Origin: Clostridiales bacterium
GTDB lineage: Bacteria; Bacillota; Clostridia; Oscillospirales; CAG-272
Assembly (NCBI GenBank): GCA_019415985.1
Contig: DXYE01000032.1
Coordinates: forward strand, 11,547 to 26,008
Length of the DNA stretch: 14,462 nt
Direction of reading: 5' to 3'
A model generated the notes under the pieces. It did no database searches, was not told where the DNA came from, and saw only the letters and a list, made by a program, of their open reading frames with translations. Below, piece after piece: positions 7,109-14,298 of the stretch. The stretch's first letter is position 1. Each line of letters opens with the position of its first letter. A program made the translations under genes and the position numbers.

Positions 7109-7975
7109 ATGACAACGAAAAGAAGGATTCATACAAGTATTGGATTGTTATTGACAGCGGTTCTGCTGACAGCTATGAGCTCTTGCAGTACAGTTGATAC
7201 CGGCGTGGAAAGCAGTGAGGTCATATCGGGACAAAGTGTTGTTTCGTATTTGACGGAACAAGAAAATTCATCTGCCCAATCAGAAGAATCTTCTTTAGAA
7301 GTAAATGCATCCACTGCGTTCCAGGCGTGCATTATGGCAACCGATGAATTGGAGGCTTTTGGGTATTGGCTGTATACGCCGGAAAGTCCTGCCGAAAATA
7401 TGCCATTGATCGTTTACCTGCATGGCGCCAGCGGAAGGGGAGAAGATCTGGAGCTGGTTGTATCAGATGAAGATTTTCCGAAGTATTTGCAGGCTGGGAA
7501 ATTTGGGGATGTTGGGGCTTATGTCCTAATTCCTCAGTTGCCATCCTCTCAGCGCGGATGGAGCGGCATCAACGATTCCCTGTATAGCTTGATTCAAAAA
7601 ACGATTGCCGACTTTTCCATTGATGAAAATAATATTTCATTGGCTGGCTTTAGCATGGGCGGCACGGCAACCTGGGAGTTTGCAGTAAAATATCCTGATC
7701 TTTTTGCCAGGATCGCGCCTCTTTCCGGGAGCGCAAGAGGAGTATTGGATCAAGTTTCGGTGTTTCAGGAGATTTCCGTATGGGCCTTTGTCGGCTCCGC
7801 AGACACGGTTATTGCGCCAAATTCATCGGAGCAGATGGTTGCGGAATTAAAAAAAGCAGGAGCGACAGCGGATATTACCATATTTGATGGTGCGGACCAT
7901 GTTTCTGTGCCCTCACTGACCTATCTCGATGAAAATACCCAGCTTATAGACTGGTTGATTGGAAAAACTGAATAA
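7109..7975 (+). CDS. Lipoprotein alpha/beta hydrolase (PHB depolymerase/predicted esterase-like)
   Basis: The 288-aa product starts with a lipoprotein signal: basic head, hydrophobic core 11-22 and a lipobox ending in Cys26 (AMSSC), so it should be anchored on the outer face of the membrane. A Ser/Glu-rich linker runs to about residue 65. The catalytic domain shows an oxyanion-hole HGASGRGED at 105-113, the nucleophile elbow GFSMGG with Ser182, a probable acid Asp232 in GSADTVI and the catalytic His264 in GADHV. This layout is that of the LpqC/feruloyl-esterase/predicted-peptidase branch of alpha/beta hydrolases. The substrate is unknown; an ester or peptide of a polymer outside the cell is inference. 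The SD GAGGTG (7098-7103) is 5 nt before ATG 7109. It lies 27 nt after the kinase gene and 70 nt before the SUMF1-like gene, apparently in one operon. Confidence 0.9.
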   Translation: MTTKRRIHTSIGLLLTAVLLTAMSSCSTVDTGVESSEVISGQSVVSYLTEQENSSAQSEESSLEVNASTAFQACIMATDELEAFGYWLYTPESPAENMPLIVYLHGASGRGEDLELVVSDEDFPKYLQAGKFGDVGAYVLIPQLPSSQRGWSGINDSLYSLIQKTIADFSIDENNISLAGFSMGGTATWEFAVKYPDLFARIAPLSGSARGVLDQVSVFQEISVWAFVGSADTVIAPNSSEQMVAELKKAGATADITIFDGADHVSVPSLTYLDENTQLIDWLIGKTE

Positions 7976-7984
7976 CTCAACCAG

Positions 7985-8017
7985 ATAAGAATGGCAAAGT
8001 GCGCTGCCGTTTCTTAT
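7985..8017 (+). other. Intergenic hairpin between hydrolase and SUMF1-like gene
   Basis: ATAAGAA (7985-7991) pairs with TTCTTAT (8011-8017), and inside it GGCA (7993-7996) pairs with TGCC (8005-8008). No T tract follows, so it is unlikely to be a terminator. It could be an RNA-processing or stability element that separates expression of the two genes. Confidence 0.45.
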
Positions 8018-8045
8018 AACAAAATCAATTTCAAGGAGAAACAAT

Positions 8046-9563
8046 ATGAAATTTACACAGAAATTTTTCGGCGTCCTTTTGGCAGCGCTGATGGTTTTGA
8101 TACCGTTATCCACTACCGCTATGGCAGCCAATTCCGCGGATGATGACGATATGAATATGTATCAAAACAGCGACTTTATTGAAAAGGAGCAGTCGGAACT
8201 GGACGAAGAAACAAAACAGTTAATTTCCTTTTATCAAAAAAATCCCACCGATGAAAACTATTTTAATCTTCGGGAGAAAGTGATCGAGGACTATAATGCT
8301 GTCGTGGAAAGAAAGGAAACAAAACTAAACGAACTGAAAACAGAAACTGCGGGAAAACCGGGCGGTGAGGAAATCGTTGCGGAAATGGAGGATTTGGTTC
8401 AAGATATTTACATCACCTACTGGGATCGAATCAACAGCAGTATGCTCCGATTTACCGACCCGCGCCTATTGGAGTGGAGGGTTGCGGCTGCTCCCCGGTA
8501 CGAGTATATTCCCGTCATGGGTGCGGGTGAGAGCATTTACGTAAAGCGCACCCCTGTTACCAACGCTGAGTACGCGGAATTTTTGAACGCAACGGGCTAT
8601 CCTGCTCCATCAAACTGGACTGATGGAACTTACCCATCTGGAGAAGACAGCTATCCGGTTAATTTTGTTTCCTATGAGGATGCGCAGGTATACTGCAACT
8701 GGCTGACAGAACAGGACGGTGTGAATACCTACCGCCTGCCCAACGAAAGCGAGTGGGAACTGGCGGCAGGCCATATGCCCAAAGACGCGGATTTCAACTG
8801 CGGTGTCAACGATGGTAGGACACCGGTTGAGGAATATGCGGATGTGACGAGGGGCGCTCACGGAGCGATTGATTTCTGGGGTAATGTGTGGGAATGGACT
8901 TCCACAGTGCGTTCTGAATCGAATGATGCTACGATCCTGGGGGTCAAGGGCGGTTCCTGGGAGTCTGACAGGACAGATTGCCGCACGGAATACCGAGAGG
9001 AAGGCCGGGATGCCTCCGATGGGTATGAGGATGTGGGCTTCCGGGTGATTCAAGTGCTGAACGGAGAAGAACCGGGACAAATGGTAGAACTTACGACCCT
9101 TGACGCACCTACGGTATCGGCAACCTCCACTTCGAATGACAGCATTACCCTGTCCTGGGAACCAGTCGATGGAGCAGTGGAATATCAAATCTTTGAATAC
9201 TCCGAGGAAACAGAACTGCTGAGTATGCTAAATAGAACGGCAGATACAACCATAGCTATGGAAAATTTGGAGCCGGGAAGCACTCATAGCTACATCGTTC
9301 AGCCGATTTCCTATGTTGAAATTGCCGATAATGTTTCGCCGGAGTACAGCGTTACGGCGACCTGCGGCCAAGAACAGGATGCAGCAATCCATTCGGAACT
9401 TCCTACAGCGGCTGAAGAACAGATAGAAAGCGATGATGCCCAAACAAGCAGCGTAATTTCTCCGATCATCATTGGAGTTGTAGTGATTGGTATTTTGGCT
9501 TGCGTTGTGGCAGTGATCCTTGTTATGAAAAAACATCATCAAGATTTAATACATCAGTCGTAA
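8046..9563 (+). CDS. Secreted, membrane-anchored SUMF1-like (FGE-sulfatase) domain protein with Fn3 domain
   Basis: The 505-aa product has a signal peptide (1-28, cleavage after AMA), a charged helical region (about 40-130), a formylglycine-generating-enzyme-like domain (about 152-337), a fibronectin type III domain (about 352-440), an acidic linker and a C-terminal TM helix (about 472-494) with a KKHH tail. SUMF1 motifs seen: PVTNAEYAEFL (170-180), PVNFVSYEDAQVYCNWL (204-220), YRLPNESEWELA (229-240), AIDFWGNVWEW (274-284), GGSW (302-305) and GFRVI (331-335). In true FGEs the GGSF block is followed by two Cys that hold copper; here the first position is Ser307 and only the second, Cys312, remains. 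Sulfatase activation is therefore doubtful, and a binding or structural role outside the cell is more likely (inference). SD AAGGAG (8033-8038) is 7 nt before the ATG. Last gene of the inserted operon. Confidence 0.92.
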   Translation: MKFTQKFFGVLLAALMVLIPLSTTAMAANSADDDDMNMYQNSDFIEKEQSELDEETKQLISFYQKNPTDENYFNLREKVIEDYNAVVERKETKLNELKTETAGKPGGEEIVAEMEDLVQDIYITYWDRINSSMLRFTDPRLLEWRVAAAPRYEYIPVMGAGESIYVKRTPVTNAEYAEFLNATGYPAPSNWTDGTYPSGEDSYPVNFVSYEDAQVYCNWLTEQDGVNTYRLPNESEWELAAGHMPKDADFNCGVNDGRTPVEEYADVTRGAHGAIDFWGNVWEWTSTVRSESNDATILGVKGGSWESDRTDCRTEYREEGRDASDGYEDVGFRVIQVLNGEEPGQMVELTTLDAPTVSATSTSNDSITLSWEPVDGAVEYQIFEYSEETELLSMLNRTADTTIAMENLEPGSTHSYIVQPISYVEIADNVSPEYSVTATCGQEQDAAIHSELPTAAEEQIESDDAQTSSVISPIIIGVVVIGILACVVAVILVMKKHHQDLIHQS

Positions 9564-9816
9564 ATGCTGCAAAAAAAATTTAAACAGAGTGTCTTTGCCA
9601 GACAGCGGCGGCAGGATGCGAGGTCTATGCTTTAGGCAAGTGGCAGTTCACATATAATGTACCGAATAATTATATAGTTGTACTAAAATTAAGAAAACGA
9701 CCATGATGGAGCATTTCTACGCTTATATGGTTTTCCTTCTGTTGTTCCGTTTGAAGAAGGTCGGCTCAAATTTTCATGTCTTGGTAAATTCCTAAGTCAA
9801 CCCAATAAAGTGCGCG
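9564..9816. other. Gene-free stretch after the SUMF1-like gene
   Basis: No credible gene. It contains a short hairpin TGTCT/AGACA (9590-9604) with no T tract and an AT-rich inverted repeat ATATAAT (9652-9658) / ATTATAT (9669-9675). The right end of the inserted element probably falls in or near this stretch, but no terminal repeat could be recognised. Confidence 0.5.
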
Positions 9817-9865
9817 GTTTCATTTTTTTGAACGCCCTGCGAAATGAAACATTTGCAGGGCGTTC
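9817..9865 (+). repeat. Long hairpin with an interleaved alternative stem
   Basis: GAACGCCCTGC (9830-9840) pairs perfectly with GCAGGGCGTTC (9855-9865). Inside it AAATG (9842-9846) pairs with CATTT (9850-9854) around an AAA loop, leaving one bulged G (9841): 16 bp in all. In addition, GTTTCATTT (9817-9825) is perfectly complementary to AAATGAAAC (9842-9850), which is the upper arm and loop of that hairpin, so the two folds compete. Seven T precede rather than follow the hairpin, and the downstream sequence (CATCTTCTT) is only weakly T-rich, so a classical terminator is uncertain. Confidence 0.7.
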
Positions 9866-10184
9866 CATCTTCTTATTTGCGTTTCGGTGTTGAAATCCGT
9901 ATTCGCCGTCCCCGCATGCAAACGCTTTTTTATCCGGTGACAACCGTGAATTCCGATATCGCTCTCATTGGTTCAGCATATCGCAGAAGGCAGGTTTATA
10001 CACTTTTTTTACAATTGATCATAACGGTAACCGGTAAAAGCTCGGCGGTTTTGTCGAACGAGCAACCATACTATGGTTCCGCAGGATCTTCACTGTGATT
10101 ATCCATGAACTGTCATTTCGAAAAGGAAACGATGCATAACCTGCCGTTCTGCCCTAAAAAAACATGCCTGTTCAGATTATTTGT
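9866..10184. other. Gene-free stretch upstream of the PBP promoter
   Basis: No supportable gene in either strand. Besides the palindrome at 10064-10078 there is a small hairpin GCTCG (10040-10044) / CGAGC (10059-10063) directly beside it. The stretch probably holds the transition from inserted DNA back to the native cluster. Confidence 0.4.
10064..10078. promoter_or_regulatory. 15-bp palindrome, possible operator
   Basis: AACCATA (10064-10070), a central C, then TATGGTT (10072-10078): a perfect dyad with 7-bp arms, 106 bp upstream of the PBP -35 box. It could bind a dimeric regulator; no protein can be assigned from the sequence. Confidence 0.35.
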
Positions 10185-10213
10185 TTGCAAAATTCATATT
10201 TTCATGGTAAGAT
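10185..10213 (+). promoter_or_regulatory. Promoter of the PBP-murE unit
   Basis: TTGCAA (10185-10190), a 17-bp spacer and TAAGAT (10208-10213), with an extended -10 TGG directly before it (10205-10207). Expected start is near 10220, leaving a leader of about 130 nt. It gives the downstream half of the division cluster a sigma-A-type promoter independent of the mraZ promoter. Confidence 0.7.
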
Positions 10214-10241
10214 AGATATATATGTTATAACAGTCTTTCCA

Positions 10242-10351
10242 GCTTCTTCTGCAGTTGGCAGAAGGTAAGCTTAGTTCCCCTGTGGAGGTTCCGTTTTTTG
10301 ATATTTTAAGAAAGGACCGCGTTTTCCTTCCGGAATGCGCTTTGGTGTCTT
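10242..10351 (+). promoter_or_regulatory. Structured 5' leader of the PBP gene
   Basis: Hairpin A: GCTTCTTCTGC (10242-10252) pairs with GCAGAAG (10258-10264) plus AAGC (10267-10270), 11 bp with a GT bulge and a 5-nt loop. A run of six T follows at 10292-10297 without an adjacent stem. Hairpin B: 10319-10327 pairs with 10332-10340 (8 of 9 pairs, one a G-T wobble) around a TTCC loop. The only SD-like stretch, AGAAAGGA (10309-10316), lies 35 nt before ATG 10352; folding of hairpin B would cut the effective distance to about 13 nt. Confidence 0.5.
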
Positions 10352-12598
10352 ATGTTTATAAAGCCAAACAAAACCGTTTTGCGCCGCGGACTCCTTGTTC
10401 TCGGCGGTGCTCTGCTTTTGTGGATTCTATTGATAATCCGCCTGTTTTATCTGCAGGTGCTATCTTATGACGATTACCACAAACTCGTCATTGACAATAT
10501 CACCTCAGAAACAACGATAACGGCTCCGCGCGGTATTATTTACGACTGCAATATGACGCCAATTGCAATCAATGTTCAGGTAGAACGCGTCTTTATATCT
10601 CCCTGCGATATACAGAGCGAAGAGGAAAAAGTTCTCGTTTCTCAAGGTCTTTCGGAAATTCTCGACGTCGATTACGACACCATCTACGAAAAGGCCGGTC
10701 GTTATTACCGCATGGATGAAACGATAAAAAACAATGTGGAAGAGGAAAAAGCCGACGAGGTACGCGCCTTTATCAACGAACACAAGCTCACATGCATCCA
10801 CCTGGCGGAAACCTCCAAGCGGTATTATCCCTTTGGCGCGCTCGCCTCTCAAGTGATCGGCTTTGTAGGGGCAGAGGGGAAAGGCGCTTACGGAATCGAA
10901 CTGGAATACGATACCTATCTGCAGGGAGTTTCCGGCAAAATCATTACAGCGGTAAACGCCCGCGGCGGCAGTATGCCGACAAAATACGAAAGCTACATAG
11001 ACGCTGAAAGCGGATATAATATTGTGTCGACGCTGGACTATAAAATTCAGAGCACGCTGGATTCCTATCTCGAAGAAACCTTTTATGAAAACAAGGTGGC
11101 CAACCGTGTCTGCGGTATCGTGATGAATGTCAATACCGGCGCCATTCTTGCTATGGGAACCTATCCGAATTTTGATCTGAACACACCCAATCAGCTTGAC
11201 GAATGGTCGCTCAGCCAAATCAGTCAATACGGTGAGGGAACGGAGGAATATCAGGAGAAATACAACGAATATCTGCTGGAGCTTTGGAGAAACAAGGCAA
11301 TCTCGTATTTATTTGAGCCAGGTTCTACCTTTAAGGTCGTTACAGCCGCCATGGGATTCGAGGAAAACGTGGTCACCCCCACCGACATGTTTACCTGCAC
11401 AGGTTCCTATGCAGTGGATCTCGGAAATGGTCATACGCAGAACGTATCCTGTCACCGTACAACGGGACACGGAACCGTTACCTTTGCACGTGGGTTGCAG
11501 CAATCCTGCAATCCGACGATGATGCAGCTTGCAAAAAGAATCGGCGTTCCCTCCTTTTACAAATACTTCGAGGCATTCGGATATACTGAAAAAACCGGAA
11601 TCGATCTTCCGGGTGAATCCGCAGGTATTTACTCAACGCAGGCAAACATGCACAATTTGGAACTTGCAATATATGCATTCGGTCAGACCTTCAAGACCAC
11701 TGCGATTCAACAGATTACCGCCATCTCTGCCGTTGCGAACGGTGGAACGCTCGTCACACCGCACGTTGTCTCCAAGCTGGTTGACGACGACGGTAACGTG
11801 ATCAAAAGCTTCGAGCCCGAAACTCGCCGAACGGTTATCAGTGAGGAAACCGCAAAAATTGTGACCGATATCCTGCAGGAGGGCGTTTCCACCGACGGCG
11901 GCGCCAAAAACGCCTATGTCAAAGGCTATAAGGTTGCAGCCAAAACCGGTACATCACAGAAGCGTGACAAATTAAGCGAATCGGGCGAGGATATTTACCG
12001 CGTCGGGTCCTGTATCGCGTATGCGCCTGCTGAGAACCCGCAGGTCGCAATTCTCATTGTCGTCGACGAACCGTTCGGAAACAGTGTATACGGAAGTATG
12101 GTCGCCGCACCCTACGTCTCTAAAACCATGGGCGAAGTGCTGGCATACATGAACATCGATCCGGTTTACACGGAAGAGGAGCTTCTTGCAGTTGAAGTCA
12201 GCGTGACCAATTATACCGGTATGTCAATAACGGAGGCCAAGGCGGCACTGGAAAGCGCCGGTATCAAATACAAGGTATACGGCTCCGGCGAAACCGTCAA
12301 TGATCAGATGCCGAGAAGCGGCAGCATTATGTCAAAGGAAAGCGGAACAGTTCTGCTTTATACAGGGGATGCGGCCGCCACAGGTACGGTTGAAGTACCC
12401 GATCTCACGGATATGACCATATCTCAGGCCAATTACGCTCTTACAACGGCGGGACTGAACATTCGTTTAACCGGAGCTGTCCAATCCTCAGCGGCCGGTG
12501 CTAAAGCTGTCAGCCAATCTGTTGCGCCGGGCACTGTCGTTCCGTACGGTACTACGGTAACCGTGAACTTCTTATATATTAATGTTACAGATGGCTGA
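10352..12598 (+). CDS. ftsI: Class B penicillin-binding protein, FtsI/PBP2B or SpoVD type, with two PASTA domains
   Basis: Transpeptidase that cross-links septal (or spore-cortex) peptidoglycan outside the membrane. The 748-aa product has one N-terminal TM helix (about 11-33), a PBP dimerisation domain starting at APRGIIYD (58-65), and a transpeptidase domain with the three penicillin-binding motifs: STFK (catalytic Ser325, Lys328), SCN (385-387) and KTGT (531-534). Two PASTA domains follow at about 614-671 and 679-742. Two PASTA units resemble division PBP2B more than SpoVD of B. subtilis, but in Clostridia one gene at this locus may serve division or sporulation, so the choice is open. ATG 10352 is the only ATG in the open frame before the TM helix; there is no close SD (see leader). 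It precedes murE, as in the standard cluster. Confidence 0.93.
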   Translation: MFIKPNKTVLRRGLLVLGGALLLWILLIIRLFYLQVLSYDDYHKLVIDNITSETTITAPRGIIYDCNMTPIAINVQVERVFISPCDIQSEEEKVLVSQGLSEILDVDYDTIYEKAGRYYRMDETIKNNVEEEKADEVRAFINEHKLTCIHLAETSKRYYPFGALASQVIGFVGAEGKGAYGIELEYDTYLQGVSGKIITAVNARGGSMPTKYESYIDAESGYNIVSTLDYKIQSTLDSYLEETFYENKVANRVCGIVMNVNTGAILAMGTYPNFDLNTPNQLDEWSLSQISQYGEGTEEYQEKYNEYLLELWRNKAISYLFEPGSTFKVVTAAMGFEENVVTPTDMFTCTGSYAVDLGNGHTQNVSCHRTTGHGTVTFARGLQQSCNPTMMQLAKRIGVPSFYKYFEAFGYTEKTGIDLPGESAGIYSTQANMHNLELAIYAFGQTFKTTAIQQITAISAVANGGTLVTPHVVSKLVDDDGNVIKSFEPETRRTVISEETAKIVTDILQEGVSTDGGAKNAYVKGYKVAAKTGTSQKRDKLSESGEDIYRVGSCIAYAPAENPQVAILIVVDEPFGNSVYGSMVAAPYVSKTMGEVLAYMNIDPVYTEEELLAVEVSVTNYTGMSITEAKAALESAGIKYKVYGSGETVNDQMPRSGSIMSKESGTVLLYTGDAAATGTVEVPDLTDMTISQANYALTTAGLNIRLTGAVQSSAAGAKAVSQSVAPGTVVPYGTTVTVNFLYINVTDG

Positions 12599-12786
12599 TA
12601 CCGTTCGTTGGACGGTTTCGGCAGGCCGGGATGCGCTGAGGCATCGGATTCAACCGTATCCCGGCATTTCCTATGTCAACTTGGGTTTTACGCCCGCTGA
12701 TGTTGACTTTTACTTAAAAAAACAGGATTTCAAAGCAAAGGATTTTAAACAGGTCTACAATGTTAACTTTTGCGGAGGAATCTTAT
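12599..12786 (+). other. Structured spacer between the PBP gene and murE
   Basis: 188 bp with no credible gene. ACCGTTC (12600-12606 region) can pair with GGACGGT just after the PBP stop. Further on, GCCGGGAT (12625-12632) pairs perfectly with ATCCCGGC (12658-12665) around a 25-nt loop, and inside that GATGC (12630-12634) could instead pair with GCATC (12641-12645). No T tract follows, so read-through into murE is expected. A TTGACT at 12703-12708 has no convincing -10 partner. Confidence 0.45.
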
Positions 12787-14298
12787 ATGAAGCTGTATGA
12801 ATTGCTTGAAAAAGCAGACATCCTGACCTGCTCCCGCCCGGATCTTTGCCTTAATCTGGCTGTTTCCGGCATCTCTTCTGACAGCAGATGTATGAAAGAG
12901 GACTGTGTTTTTGTCTGTGTCCGGGGAACCAGGACAGATGGGCATCTTTATATTCAAAACGCCATTGCCGGCGGAGCTGCCGTTGTTATTTTGGAGGATC
13001 CGTCATTCATTTCTGTCTGCGGTGACACGCCATGGATACTTTCGGAAAACACACATGCCCTGCTTTCCGAAATGTGGCTTGCCTATTATCACCATCCGGA
13101 GGAAAAGCTGAAACTGATTGCAGTAACCGGCACGAACGGTAAAACCTCTGTCACTCACCTTTTGCGCGCGATTTTTTCAAAGGCAGGTTATCAGACCGGC
13201 ATGATCGGTACGGTACACAATATTGTCGGAGGCGACGATTGTCCCGCCGTCATGACAACGCCTGATCCTGACGAGATCGCGCGCCTTCTTTTCCGTATGG
13301 CTAAATGCGGCACAGAATATGTCTTTATGGAGGCGTCATCGCATGCATTGTCCCTCGACCGTCTGTCCGGTCTGTTTTTCGCCGCAGGAATTTTCACGAA
13401 TCTGACGCCTGAACATTTGGATTTTCACGGAACAATGGAGAACTATTTGGCAGCCAAGCAAAAGCTCTTTTTCTCCTGTGCCCGCAGTCTTTTCTGTGCG
13501 GATTCATCCTATGCCTCAGCAATCTCCTCTCACCCGAATATAACAGGCAAAAAATATTTTTTCTCAGCCGAAGATAAGGCTGAAGCGGATTTTATAGCTA
13601 AAAATATCAAATATAAAGGCGTAGAGGGCTCCGAATATGAGTTTTTGACAAATTCCGTGCTTTTCCACGTCAAAACCCCTCTGCCTGGGCATTTTTCGGT
13701 CTGCAATACATTAGCTGCTGCATCCTGTGCATTTCTTTTTGGTGTTCCGCAGCGGATCATCGCCGATTCCATCGCCGGCTTCAGCGCTGTTCCGGGCAGA
13801 ATTGAAGCTCTCCCGGTACCTGCGGATTTCTCCGTCTTTTTGGATTATGCCCATACACCGGACGCTCTTCAAAATATCCTGCTGACCCTGAAATCTGCAA
13901 AGCAGGACGGTGCGAGGCTGATTCTCGTCTTCGGCTGCGGCGGTGACAGGGATGCCACAAAGCGGCCCGTCATGGGACGGATTGCCTCACGCACTGCCGA
14001 CTTTTGTATCATCACCTCCGATAATAGTCGCTCGGAGGATCCTCTGGAAATCATCCGCCAGATACTGCGCGGCATTGACAAAGAAGCACCGCACGCTGTT
14101 ATCTGCGACCGCACCGAGGCGATCCGCTATGCACTGGACACCGCACGACCCGGAGACATCGTACTGCTGGCCGGCAAGGGACACGAGGACTATGAAATCA
14201 CTGTGGACGGAAAGCATCCTTTCTCTGAAAAGCAAATCGTTTCGCAGTATTTTCAGAATAAAAACTCACCTGCAAACGATCCGAAGAAAAAGGCTTGA
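12787..14298 (+). CDS. murE: UDP-N-acetylmuramoyl-L-alanyl-D-glutamate--2,6-diaminopimelate ligase
   Basis: Cytoplasmic Mur ligase that adds the third amino acid to the peptidoglycan stem using ATP. The 503-aa product shows the UDP-binding N-domain (SGISSDSR at 27-34), the ATP loop AVTGTNGKTS (112-121), TTPDP (157-161), MEASSHAL (181-188), FTNLTPEHLDFHGTMENY (203-220), the Lys region AAKQKLFF (222-229), DYAHTPDAL (353-361), FGCGGDRDATKRP (382-394), SDNSRSEDP (411-419) and GKGHEDYE (463-470). The substrate motif is DNSR instead of the usual DNPR; the retained Arg favours meso-diaminopimelate over lysine (family knowledge). ATG 12787 is chosen because GGAGG at 12774-12778 is 8 nt upstream; the frame is open to an ATG at 12760 without an SD. 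murF would be expected next, but the window ends in repeats. Confidence 0.96.
   Translation: MKLYELLEKADILTCSRPDLCLNLAVSGISSDSRCMKEDCVFVCVRGTRTDGHLYIQNAIAGGAAVVILEDPSFISVCGDTPWILSENTHALLSEMWLAYYHHPEEKLKLIAVTGTNGKTSVTHLLRAIFSKAGYQTGMIGTVHNIVGGDDCPAVMTTPDPDEIARLLFRMAKCGTEYVFMEASSHALSLDRLSGLFFAAGIFTNLTPEHLDFHGTMENYLAAKQKLFFSCARSLFCADSSYASAISSHPNITGKKYFFSAEDKAEADFIAKNIKYKGVEGSEYEFLTNSVLFHVKTPLPGHFSVCNTLAAASCAFLFGVPQRIIADSIAGFSAVPGRIEALPVPADFSVFLDYAHTPDALQNILLTLKSAKQDGARLILVFGCGGDRDATKRPVMGRIASRTADFCIITSDNSRSEDPLEIIRQILRGIDKEAPHAVICDRTEAIRYALDTARPGDIVLLAGKGHEDYEITVDGKHPFSEKQIVSQYFQNKNSPANDPKKKA

Larger units (their letters stand above)
4235..9865. mobile_element. Decayed insertion (element remnant plus cargo) inside the division cluster
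   Basis: In relatives, the ftsL-like gene is followed directly by ftsI/spoVD and murE. Here they are about 6.1 kb apart. The intervening block starts with a serine recombinase pseudogene on the opposite strand, followed by four accessory genes unrelated to the division cluster. The exact ends cannot be fixed: no clear terminal inverted repeats or target duplication were seen by eye. The left limit is set just after ftsL and the right limit at the strong hairpin ending at 9865; the true right end could be anywhere in about 9564-10180. Confidence 0.55.

Noticed and set aside
8046..9563. Genuine formylglycine-generating enzyme (sulfatase maturation)
   Set aside because: One of the two catalytic copper cysteines is a serine and there is no sulfatase in the window.
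4275..9779. 9-bp inverted match ACATGAAAA (4275-4283) and TTTTCATGT (9771-9779) as ends of the inserted element
   Set aside because: A 9-bp match between two AT-rich stretches of this size is expected by chance, and large serine recombinases do not need long terminal inverted repeats.
9830..9865. Classical rho-independent terminator for the inserted operon
   Set aside because: The seven-T run precedes the stem; on either strand the sequence after the stem is not a proper T tract. It may still terminate weakly on the plus strand.
9844..10098. 84-aa open frame in the spacer before the PBP promoter
   Set aside because: It starts inside the strong hairpin, lacks an SD, and its composition is not protein-like.
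10505..11227. 240-aa open frame on the minus strand inside the PBP gene
   Set aside because: It lies fully opposite a well-conserved transpeptidase gene, resembles no protein family, and has no SD; it is a codon-bias shadow.
12582..12800. 72-aa open frame bridging the PBP end and murE start
   Set aside because: It overlaps both genes, lacks an SD and a recognisable motif, and covers the spacer hairpins.
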